The notes under the pieces were generated by a model. It worked only from the letters and a program-made list of their open reading frames with translations, did not search any database and was not told the origin of the DNA. The position numbers were made by a program, and so were the translations under genes. From positions 2,933,001 through 2,997,000 of the forward strand of contig NC_087391.1 in NCBI RefSeq assembly GCF_963675165.1: a stretch of 64,000 nucleotides of DNA, given 5' to 3'. Shown in pieces: positions 26,901 through 38,900 of the stretch (the first letter of the stretch is position 1; the number at the start of each line of letters is the position of its first letter). Source of the DNA: Halichondria panicea. Its lineage: Eukaryota; Porifera; Demospongiae; Suberitida; Halichondriidae.

Positions 26901-29900
26901 AAATAAAAATGCTAAGTACTAGCTACAAGCGCTCTCTGCCAATCTACAACCAGTAATAATAGGTTTAGCCACTTTTTGGAGATTCGTGAATTTGCAAATA
27001 GAACACTTCAAAAATTGTTTTCGAGTTATGGTCAGTAAGGTACATCTTGATGTATGGTTACTATAATTATCGCACTGATTCTGTGGCCCTTGCCCGTAGT
27101 CCTGGCATGCAGTACAAATCGGATTTGACTACATATTTAGGGTTTGTGGTATTCCATAAAAATGAATGACTCTAATTAAGGCAATGACGTTGCCTAAGCT
27201 GGTTGAATTTGCATCATGTCACTGCACTTGACTCTAATTATGCCTCGGTGCGCATGCACAAGCGAGGTATACGGTAGACTAGTGTGTTTGTGTTGTCTTG
27301 TCTGTGTGTCTGTGTAGACTGCTACAGCTGCTCAAGGATGAATCAAGTGCAAGTAAGAGTTTCTATAGGCTTCTAGTCATGTTTACTTGGATTTTAATTC
27401 GTGGATTTGCAAAATAATGCTTTGTGTCTACTACAGTGCCTTTATCACCTTTGCAACACATTGTAAACCACAAATAGTAAACATACAAACCACAGGCTAC
27501 AGGCTGCATGTACTAATAGTGATGTTGTCTTGTCGATGAGCTGCTTAATAGAAAATGTAATATCTAAGGCACTCATAGCCATGTAATAACTATTACATAA
27601 TTATTGTCACCTGTAGAGTGCTGAATGTTCTTCGACACTGGGTGGAGTTCCACTTCTATGACTTTGAGAGAAAACCTGAGCTACTAGACAAACTCAAACA
27701 GTTTGTTGACGATGTCAAGTCCAAGAAACTTCAGAAATGGGTCTCATCAATTCACAGATCACTACAGAAAGTCAGTTATAGCCTCGTTCTCAGGCCGATT
27801 TTTCGTTAATAGAACAAAGTTTAAAAATATAGCCTGGGCCATGGTATTAATTGTATCTGGGCGTGGCAGGAACCGGAAACAAAGCAGAGATTCTTCACAT
27901 TTTGTTTCCTGTCATATTTCCCTATATGAGTTTAATACCGTAAGTTAGCTCTCTCAAGTACTAACATCTCTAGCCGGCCATAGATTATCTAGCTAAAATA
28001 TCTAGCCGGCCATAGATTATCTAGCGAGCAATGGCAAGTTTAATTTGTTCAGATTAACGTGTACATTGTCTTGCTCAAGGCCTCACTCTCATTGCAGAAC
28101 AGGCCCAGGCTCTCAAGCTCTTGTCGGATGGAAGAAACGTCTTTGTTTATCAATAACAAGGCTGATAATAACCTAGGAAAGGCCATGAATCTTCAGTTTA
28201 AGATTTCACAGTTAATAAAACAGTGTGCATGGTTGTGACGTACATGTAGGTTGGACAGAACGCCCACTAAAGCATGGAGTTGCGTACTCTTCCTAATGAA
28301 CTCTTGGTAGTATCTGAGAAGTAATTATAAATGAAGCTACGTTGAAGAAAGTGGTGCGCCACGTACTTACATTACTCTGTTCTCTGTGTGTTTTAAACTG
28401 AGTGTCCTATTTTAGTCCGCTTGTGTGTTTTTACAGCATGAAGATGAAGAAAAGGCCCCTGTAGCCAAGCCTGTGTTTGACAGAGAGCCTGAACCTCTCG
28501 AATGGCACATTGCCAAGCCCAACGACATCAACGAATACTCAATCCTCACTGTCAGTACTATCAGAATTACATTAAATAAATTACATATTAATTTGCCGCA
28601 GTACATTCGACAATGTTGTGATTGGTGAATAAAATTATATATCATTCATGCCTGTAGCTCCACCCAGTTGAGGTTGCTCGTCAGATTACTCTAATACAGT
28701 ACAACTACTTCAAAGCTATTCATCCCTCTGAGTTGGTGGATGCTTCTTGGATGAAAGAGCAAAAAAAGGAGCAGGCTTCACCAAACCTACTCAAACTCAA
28801 CAGATTTGAAACCACTGTATGTGTTTTGTAATATTTACTCTTATGTAGACACTGTTTGTATGGTGTCATTTGTCCAGGTGTCCAACTGGCTGAGTGAAGA
28901 CATTGTATTTACCGAAAATTTTGAGGAGAGGGTTGCTCTTGTGTCAAGGCTAGTAGATATTATGGAGGTACACATACTTTTGTTTTATCCATTTTTTATT
29001 CTGATTTTACTCTAGGCTCTGCTGAATCTGAACAATTTTGCTGGCATGTTTGTCATTAATGCTGCTCTTGAATCAGCTTCTGTATTCAGACTCAAACACA
29101 CTCTCAAGGTCAGGATTACTGATATTTTTGCACATTGTATTCATTTTCACGCATGCGCAGCGAGGTACCGTATTAAACGCCCGGGCGTTTGTTTTAGATC
29201 GAAGGGGGCGTTTAAACGAGGAGGGCGTTTATTGTTATGTCTCCTCCAAAACTCTTGCACAGCAGCAGTTATTGTGCTCTTCTGAACACACCCACATTTT
29301 ACATGGCAGTAAATCTATTGTTAGTTGAAAAACCACTGCTAAACTTTGTTGTTTCGCTGCTGAAATTGACTCAATCCGGTGCTATAATTTATGGATGTTT
29401 TATTTCGCTACTGTGTATGTTGAATAATAGGTGTCATCAATTTGAATAATATAATAGGCTGCTGATGAAGTGCGAATAAGTAATTTGAACTAGAGCACTA
29501 AAGTGCAAACCCTCGGCTGTTGACATGATTATAAAGAAACCATTATAATGCAGTGCATAATAGTGATGTTGTTATCATGTATGACTTGCACAGCAACTCA
29601 GGAGCAATAAAACTAAACCAGACTGGAGACATGCATTTGAGAACAGGTAGACTGGTAGTGGTACTATAGATTATGCACTGTGGATCAGGATCACAGCAAA
29701 GAAGCCTGGAGTCTCCGAGTAGGATCCCAGTCAGCAGGAGCTATAATTCAAGCTTTCTACTTTAGTGACCCTGTTTCCATTGTTCCTGGTATATACAGCT
29801 TGGCCTTTCTACTTTAGTGATCCTGTTCCATTGTTCCTGGTACAGGATCACTTCAGTTATAAGTAACGCATGTGCCAAGTTCTGTTCAAGCTATATTTTG

Positions 29901-32900
29901 CTAGCCTCCTTCGCAGCCTCTCCTTTTTCTGTTCTTTGTCACAGGAGAGAAAATTGGAGGAACAAAGAAAGAAAGAAAGAAGGAAGCGACAAAGAAAAAG
30001 GAGAGCCTGCCTTGCTAAGTCGCGTGACAGTAGACGAGTGGTAGACGAGTGAAAATGAACGTGGGCAATCACTAGCTGGGCGGAGCCTGACAGAGCAAAA
30101 AGCTACAGCATGCCTACGCATTGCAGACTCTAACATAAAAGCGGTTAGCATCGTAGATAGTAAGCCAGAATCAAGCGTGGAGACATCGTAGACGAGGGCT
30201 TACCTAGTAAAGACTAAAGACTAAAGATCTAGATCTATATCTAAATATAGCTCATTTTTTTTCAGAGTTCAGAACAGACCCACTTGACTAGTAGATATAA
30301 TTATGCCTCGGTGCGCATGCGCAAGCGAGGTATACGGTAGTGTGTCTGTGTGTCTGTGTGTGTAGACTGCTACAGCTGCACAAGGATCAATGAAGTGCAA
30401 GTAAGAGTTTCTATAGGCTTCTAGTCATGTTTTCTTGGATTTTAATTCGTGGATTTGCAAAATAAAGCTTCGTTCTCGAGTTATGCCTAGTTTTGCTTAC
30501 TTGGAATGCCATTGCAGCCTTTTCAGAAGAGTCCGTAGCAAAACTTGTTCACCGAATGTTGCTACTGTACTCAGTAGTTAGCTCTGCACTAGAACGCTAG
30601 CTATTGGTAGCTTCAAGAGTGAGAAGAGAGCTGCAAGGCTCTGCTGACTTGCAGCCATTAGTTTTAGACTTGAACTTTTGGCATCGATCGTTTTTAACAA
30701 CAATCACGGTCGATTATTACCCACTATTTGAGTTTCCTGCGATTACATGTACAATGCAGCAAAATTAGATCATCATGATAATTATAATCAATGTGTGTAT
30801 AAAAGCTAGCTAGTAGTTTTATGTTATGTACGTAGCTTTGGCACCTCCACCGAGGCATCAGCACCCACGGTGCTTTCATTATTACAGCAGTATAGTCTAC
30901 TCTACTCTAGTCTTTCATACTTTCTCTACTGACTAAAGGTCTCACNNNNNNNNNNNNNNNNNNNNNNNNNNNNNNNNNNNNNNNNNNNNNNNNNNNNNNN
31001 NNNNNNNNNNNNNNNNNNNNNNNNNNNNNNNNNNNNNNNNNNNNNNNNNNNNNNNNNNNNNNNNNNNNNNNNNNNNNNNNNNNNNNNNNNNNNNNNNNNN
31101 NNNNNNNNNNNNNNNNNNNNNNNNNNNNNNNNNNNNNNNNNNNNNTGCATGACGACACCACTTGCATGTTCATTCATACCGCTTGCATATCGGTTCTGAC
31201 CGCTTGCATGACGTTTCATACCGCTTTCATGACGACTTATCATTTTGGTACTAAAAACACACGTGGACAGGATCACAGCAACGAAGCTGGCTCCTGGAGT
31301 CCTGGAGCTAAGAGCCAACAGCCCAGTCACAATTCTAGCTTTCTATTTTAGTGACCCTTTTCCCTTGTTCTTTGTACAGGAGCATTTCATCTGTAAATAC
31401 GTATACTACCTCAAATAAAGGCAGCGTGTAGTTAGCTAGCTGCTTATGCTCGCTTTTATTAGACGTACAACGAAGCTTTGACATCAAAGTCTGCCACTAT
31501 TGAAGCTAATAACTTGTTGTGTACAGGCTATCCATGATGTAAACGCTGTGCTATGGCATCCAGGTGACTAGACTCATGTGTCACAAACAAACAGACAAAC
31601 CAACGGACTACTATACCCGTGACCGCCCACGCGCGCCGCAGGGAATAATAACAGGCTTTAGAAACGAAAGGAGTAATGAGTATGAAAGCTGACAAGAGGC
31701 ATGCTGAGAACAGAGATTTCGTGGTGCATGAGACATGCAGTGGACTAGAAGTAGAATCACAGAATGCTAGGATAAGCCCAACCATATTTTCAGTCTAGCC
31801 ATGTTAGCTTTCTATGTGACTCTTTTCCACCGTTCCTGGTACGGAATCATTTCAGCAGTAAATATGTGCCTTGAATAAAGGCCGCTTGTAGATCTTAGCC
31901 ACTGTGCAAGTTCAAGCTTTTTAGCTTTTATTCAACAACGAAGCTTTAAAATCAAAATCTCTACTATTAAAATAAAAAAGCACCATGGGTGCTAATGCCT
32001 CGGTGGAGGTGCCAAAACTACATGACATAAAGCTACTAATAGCTAGCTTTTATACACACATTGATTATAATTATCATGATGATATTTTACTGCATGCAAA
32101 ATCCAGAATCACAGGGAAACTCAAAAAGAGACGATGAGAAGAGACGATGAGTGTTGTTAAAACTATCGATGCCAAAAGTTCAAGTCCAAAATTAATGGTT
32201 GCAAGTCAGCAGAGCCTTGCAGCTCTCTTCTCACAGCTAGCGTCTAGTGCAAAGCTAACTACTAAGTTGAGTAGCAACACTCGGTGAACAAGTTTGCTAC
32301 AGACTCTTCTGAAAAGGCTGCAATGGCATTCCAAGTAAGCAAAACTAGACATAACTTGAGAACGAAGTTTTTTTTTGCAAATCCACAAGTACGAGTCCAA
32401 GAAAACATGACTAGAAGCCTATAGCAACTCTTCAGCTCTCTTCTCACTCTTACAGCTACCAATAGCTAGCGTTCTAGTGCAAAGCTAACTACATGTACAA
32501 AGTTGAGTAGCAACACTCGGTGAACAAGTTTTCCTATGGACTCTTCTGAAAAGGCTGCAATGGCATTCCAAGTAAGCAAAACAAGGCATAACACGAGAAT
32601 GAAGCTTTATTTTGCAAATCCACAAATATGAATCCAAGAAAACATGACTAGAAGACTCTTACTTGCACTTCATTGATCCTTGAGCAGCTGTAACAGCACA
32701 CCGTATACCTCGCTTGCATGCGCATCGAGGCATAACTACTGAGTCAAGGCTATCCATGCTGTAAACACAGTTCTTTGGCACATAATTATTACAAACATAC
32801 CAGACAACTACTATACCTGTAGCCGCCCACGCGCGCCTCGAGTAACGAGAATTACTAATTTAGGTCATCCCTCACGAAGTTCGCAAAATTATGTTTGATA

Positions 32901-35900
32901 CTCGCGAAACACTCTTGTAATACGGTACGCTTCAAACCATATTTATATCAAAGTACACAGTGGCCTGCAACCAAGCAGGGTCATCTTCCCCAAAGTGGAT
33001 GTTGGTGATAGTGCTCAAAATTGACTTATGGTGCAGTCCTGAGATTATAGATGAGCTTTGGAATTGCAAATGAGTGCTTGAGGAGTAGGATGGCGTCATG
33101 AGTGCAGAGTAGTTATTAGCCTGTCACCCATTCTTCTCAACATGGTTATCTTCTCCTGAAGAAAATCGGTGATGGAGGCAACATCACCGATTGATGACCC
33201 TAAAAGGGACGATTGCGAGGGATTTACTATCTTAGCTCCAGGGAGATAGGACAAGATTGTGTTACATGTCTCGAGGGAGGAGGATATACTTTCAGTCTTC
33301 TTTGTATTCAGTACGAGGCCAACTGAGGCACCCACAAGCTGTACCACCTCAATATCACGCCTGAGGTATTCCACATTCCCTCCCAGACTACCGTCATCCA
33401 AAAAAAAGAAACCGACTGGAGCTGTGAGCCCATGTGGTGGGATGCACAAACAAAAGAGAAGTGGCCCCAAAGGGTCCCCCTGTTGCACTCCCTCTGCTGA
33501 TAGCAGTGTCTTGTCCTCCCAGAACAGCGACGATGGTGAGGAATAAGCTGAGTGGATGAAAGGGTAGAGGCCCTGGGCATGGTCCAAAATAGAATTGAAG
33601 GCATTCTTGAAATCTAGTTTCAAAATGGCCTTGCTGGGGTCAACGTCCTGCAAGTATAGCCTAGCAGCATGAACCGCTGCCTCTGCACCACCTCTCACCA
33701 GCTGCTAGGAGCTCTCCCATCTCGTCCATAATGTTGCGTCCAGCTAGTTTCGCAACTAGATGACGAAGAGTGCATCCTATGGCAATAGGTCGAACACCCC
33801 TGCCTTTCTTCTGGAGAGCTGTCAAATTTGCACCAAAAAAGAAGGGCCTGATGGAGGATGGGGTCTTGCCCTCAAGGATAAGGCCAATAAAGGCAGTCAG
33901 GGTGGGAAGTAGAGCCTCATGACTACCATCAACCGATATAATATCCTTGGGGTCTCAGCCCATCAGGTCCCCCTGCAGAACCCCCTTTTAAAAGATCTGA
34001 TTCCCGAAATGACATCCCCTTCTTCAACAGAAATTGCCAAATTAATCATCTCCTCATCAAAAGCAGGGATCACGGAGTCTTGATCTGGTTGGGGATGGCG
34101 CTCCAGAAGGGCCAGGTATGTAGCCTCATTCGCAGGAGCCAGTGTGTCCTCAGAGCTTGCAAGACGCACCGCCCCCTTGAAATCACCCTCTTCAAGCTTC
34201 TCTGACACACATTCTGCCAATTTCCCTTCATCATCCTTTTTCTGGGCCCCGCAGAGACGTGCTTGTCACCTTCCTCATTCAGTTGCCTGTTCACCCTTCC
34301 TGTAAATATGGGGGACTTGGGATAGTGCAGCATCGGCTGCTGCCTCTTCAGACCTAGTTCAACAAATTGTTCCTCCAGCTCTCCAAGGCTGTCCTCTTAT
34401 TAATGTAGAAGCCGCGGAGGCCCAGTGGTCAGTTGATCTCAGCAATGCCCCACCAGAAGGTGCGGATAAGTGTAAACAGAAATCATGGTTTTGGCAGATG
34501 CGCCAGATCCCAGAGCTCGTGCCCGCTTTGAGACGGGTGCCTGGCTAGATGTGCTGCCTATTTCTTCGCTAGGCCTAAGGATGGATGATAACACCATCAG
34601 AGTTGCTGTAGGCCTACGCCTTGGTGCCCCTCTATGCAGACCCCATTCCTGTTATCACTGTGGAGCTGGGGTGGACAGTTTGGGCACTCATGGGCTCAGC
34701 TGCCGTAGCAGTGAAGGTCGACACCATCGTCATGCGGCTTTGAACGATATTGTGCATAGAACCCTCACCTCTGCAAAGATACCTGCACGCCTTGAACCAC
34801 AGGCCTACAACGGTCGGATGGGAAGCGCCCAGATGGCATCACCATGGTACCCTGGAAATGTGGGAAGCTGATGGCGACCTGCCCGGACACCTCTGCCCCA
34901 TCATACACCATGAGTGCTACCTCGGAGGCAGGGCTGCAGGAGCAGAAGAGAGGAAGGAGGCCAAATACACCAGCCTTGGTTCGCTGCACTGCTTCACCCC
35001 ACTCTTCACCCCACTAGCCATAGAGACTACAGGTGTTCTAGGGCCTAAGTCTAAGACATTTGTTAAGGAATTAGGTGGGCGCGTTGCACGTGTCACGGGA
35101 GATCAGAAGTCCTTTCATTACTTACTGCAAAGGCTGTCGGTCGCAGTACAGCGTGGAAATGCGGCCTCAGTGATGGGCACAATGGACTCGCAGACCCTCT
35201 CCCTCGAAACATTGACTTACTACATTATTTATTTTTGTACGAATTACACCTGTTCTGTACGTGTATAATGTATACTATATATATTGTATATACTGCCGTT
35301 TTCCGCACGGGTAGCTATAGGTATAACTTCACATAAATTAATGTTGTAAGAAGGACAAAGGTCGATCAGTATCCTACTTAGTCGATGGCCACAACCACAA
35401 ATCACAAAAAGTACAATATAGCGAAAAAAAAAAGTACACAGTTGAATGATATTCATGCACAAGTTGATATCATGTGGCTTTGACACATCCACCGAGGCAT
35501 CAGCACCCACGGTACTTTCATTGAGTCAGTAATGCCACATCAAACATGGATGAAATGTACTAGTCTTGTAGGTTAATAAGCACCTTGTGATTGTGTGATC
35601 TGTATTGAAACATTTATTGATGTGCGTAGCATCACATACAATAGCTGTGCATTTGTTTGTAACTGTTTCAGTTGTATGTTTGTATTGCATGCTCAGGGTC
35701 TGCACACCAAAAGGCAACAGACGTTGGAAGACATGAAAAAGATAGCGTCTAGTGAGAGGGGATTTAAGAAGTACAAGGACAAGTTGAGGAACGTCGATCC
35801 TCCCTGTGTTCCTTTTCTCGGGATGTATATGACCTGGATCGTCTTCATCAAAGACGGGAACGAGGACAAAATCCATGGCATGCCTGACAACTTCATAAAC

Positions 35901-38900
35901 TTCAAAAAAAGGTGATTTCATGTGCGTGAAGTCTATTTGCCATTGAGGTTGGCCATTACAGTTTAGAGTGGTCAATTCAATTACGTACATTATGCGTGCT
36001 TGCAATCTAGAGAGTAGAATACCACAAAATTGTGAGTTTTGGGCATAAATTAATGTGATGGATCAGATATATCTTATCACTGTGAGTGTGCTGTGTCTAC
36101 CTTACTACTTTCTTACGTCCATGATGCATAGAGAAAAACGCAACAGTAAATTTATTACTGAAGCACCAAATGTAGATGTAGTCGAACAAGCCCAATTTCA
36201 ACACTCACTAAAAATTGAGAATAGAAGATCGAACATTGCATCGAGGGATAGTAAAACATCAAATAGACGGTTTCATGTAGCAGCTAAAGAATTGATCAAC
36301 AATTGCGTCGTCACAGCTGAATGTGTAGTGGGCATCTGATCTCTGCACAAGTCAATGTAAAAAATATAGCAGTGAAGTGTTAACCCTAGGCTGTTGACAT
36401 GAATAAATAGATCTATAAAAACCGAAGAAGTGTTCTAGAGACTGGGAAAGGATCACTTCAGCTGCAAATAAATTATGTAGATTTACGTTGAATAAAGGTC
36501 GCGTACGTGTACCACGTCGTGCAAGTTCAAGCTTCTTAGGCTTGCTTTTATACGACAATTAAACTTTAACATCGAAATCTGCCATTGTTAAAACTAATAA
36601 CTTGTTGTGTGAAGACTATATCCATACTGTAAACGCAGTGCTGTGGCATCCTGGTGAGCAGGCTAAGATCTGACAAACAGGAAAAAAAAACTAGAGCACT
36701 GAAGTGCTAACCCTCGGCTGTTAACAATATCTACAGGTGTAAAGCAACCAAAAGAGTGTTATACAATTAATGGCTATATAGAAACAGAAGCTATAATTCT
36801 AGCTTTCTACTTTAGTGACCCTGTTCTATTGTTCCTGGTACAGGATCACTTCAGCTATGAATGAATAAGCACCTCGAATAAAGGCCGCGTGTAGTTAGCT
36901 AACCATGTGCAAGTTCATTGCACACTTTTATTAGACAACAACGTTTTAACATCGAAAGCTGCCACTACTATGTTGTGTGGAGGCTATCCATGCTGTAAAC
37001 GCAGTCATAAATTAAGAAACAAACAACAAACCTGTGGCTGCCCACACATGCCTCAGGTAACAAACGAACTAGTATACCCGCTGGCCGCGGCACGGCCTCG
37101 AGTAATCATGAATTGAGACTCTTTATTTGATACATACATGTACTATCTCGCAATTTGTCCTCTTTTTGGAGCTAGGTTGAGGTTCATTCAAATTGCTATT
37201 TATAGCACTTACTGATAGCATGTTCGTGGACCCTAATTCTAATTCGAGAAGCTAAGGAACTTGCTGGATTCAACGATTGTTACGCTTGCAGAATGCCGGT
37301 ATGATTAGCAATGACATGGACTACCATGTTTGACGTTAAGTGTGTAGTTTTCTGTTTGTCCATAATAAGAGGCAGTTTTGCGCAGAGTTCATTTTTACGC
37401 AGAGTTCATTTTTTATTTTGGTGCATGCAGGCAGAAATCCGGTAATGATCGACGATGATTGTTGTTAAAAACGATTTATGCCAAAAGTTCAAGTCTAAAA
37501 TTAATGGCTGGATCAGAGCCTTGCAGCTCTCTTCTCTGCAATTACCAATAGCTAGCGTTCTAGTGCAGAGCTAACTACTAAGTGGAGTAGCAACACTTGG
37601 TGAACACGTTTTGCTACGTACTCTTCTCTGCTAGGCATAACTCGAGAACGAAGCATTATTTTACAAATCCATGAATACCAATCTAAGAAAACATGGACTA
37701 AAAGCCTATAGAAACTCTTACTTGCACTTCATTGATCCTTGAGCAGCTGTAACAGTATACAGACACAAACAGTCTACCGTATACCTCGCTTGCGCATGCG
37801 CACCGAGGCATAATTATTTAAAAGAAAATTGTCATAATCGAGGTTCTACTGTAGTTGCAACTGCTTCTGTGCTCTCGATATTTGCATTCACTTAAAAATC
37901 AATATGCTCCTATAATTATGCCTCAGTGCTCATGCGCAAGCGAGGTATACGGTAGTGTGTTTGTGTGTCTGTGTGTGTGTGTAGACTGCTACAGCTGCTC
38001 AAGGATCACAATGAAGTGCAAGAGAAAGAGTTTCTATAGGGTCATGTTTTCTTGGGTTTTCGTTCGTGGATTTGCAAAATAATGCTTGGTTCTCGAGTAG
38101 TTTTGCTTACTTGGAATGCCTTTTCAGAAAAAATCGGGTTGCCTCCACACAACAAGTTATAGTGGCAGATTTCTATGTTAAAGCCTCATTGTCGAATAAA
38201 AGCGCTATTCTGGAACTTGCACCCTCTAGCACACAGGCGTCCTTTATTCGAGGCCGGTACATATTTACATGAAGTAATCCTGGTACCAGGAACAATGGAA
38301 AAGGGTCGTTAAAGTAGAAAGGAATTATGATCCTTGCTTCTTTGCCCCTAGCCCTAGCCCCAGAAGATACCAGGAGCTAAGACTAGGCTGTGATCACTAC
38401 ATCCAGTCCACAGTGCATCCATACCAAATCTCCATTTTCAGCATGCCTAGAGTCTATAGAATTTCTTTGCTCATGTTACTTGTTACTTAGCTATGCAGCT
38501 TCCATGCTTCTTATCATACATACAACTGCATACAAGGGTTAACACTCTAGTTTGTTTAATATTATAATGAGCCTGCTCACCTTGATGCCATATAGCTTTG
38601 CGTTTACAGCATGGATGGCCTTCACACAATAAGTTATTAGTTTTAATAATGGCATTTCGATGTTAAAGCTTCGTTAAAAGCAAGCAAAAGCTAAGAAGCT
38701 TGAACTTGCATGTTGGCCTCTAGCTTCTACATGCATCCTTTTCTCGAGGTACGTATTTACAGCTAAGGTGATCCTGTACCAGGAACGATGGAGTTTCATC
38801 GTTCGTGTTACTTGCTACTTAGCCAGCTTCTCCATGCTTCATACATACTACTATTTATCAAGTAAATTTCCGAGGGTTAGCACTTCAGTGCTCTAGTGTT

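Larger units (their letters stand above)
32957..35215. mobile_element. Non-LTR retrotransposon remnant with inverted 5' part
   Basis: Two adjoining parts of one element lie in opposite directions. 32957-34327 reads on the minus strand and encodes the N-terminal linker and reverse transcriptase. 34328-35215 reads on the plus strand and encodes the C-terminal part. The inverted piece lies 5' of the sense piece, which is the layout produced by twin priming during target-primed reverse transcription. The protein order continues from the end of the minus piece ([12 protein letters not shown]) to the start of the plus piece ([16 protein letters not shown]) with only a short stretch apparently missing. 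No poly(A) tail or target duplication was identified. Confidence 0.75.
29109..35696. other. SOS intron 22, repeat-filled, containing the assembly gap
   Basis: This 6.6-kb intron holds, in order, a family C copy (29490-29900), a family G copy (29880-30165), family B (30303-30880), the N gap, a 21-bp minisatellite, two family C copies (31260-31975), an inverted family B (31975-32735) and an inverted-5' retrotransposon (32957-35215). A small hairpin motif at 35482-35522 matches the family B terminus. No other gene is seen. Confidence 0.65.

Noticed and set aside
30907-31330. Minus-strand frames running through the gap
   Set aside because: They consist mostly of undetermined residues; the flanking codons come from a minisatellite.
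33259-33546. Plus-strand frame over the reverse transcriptase
   Set aside because: Antisense shadow of the reverse transcriptase on the minus strand, which has clear family motifs.
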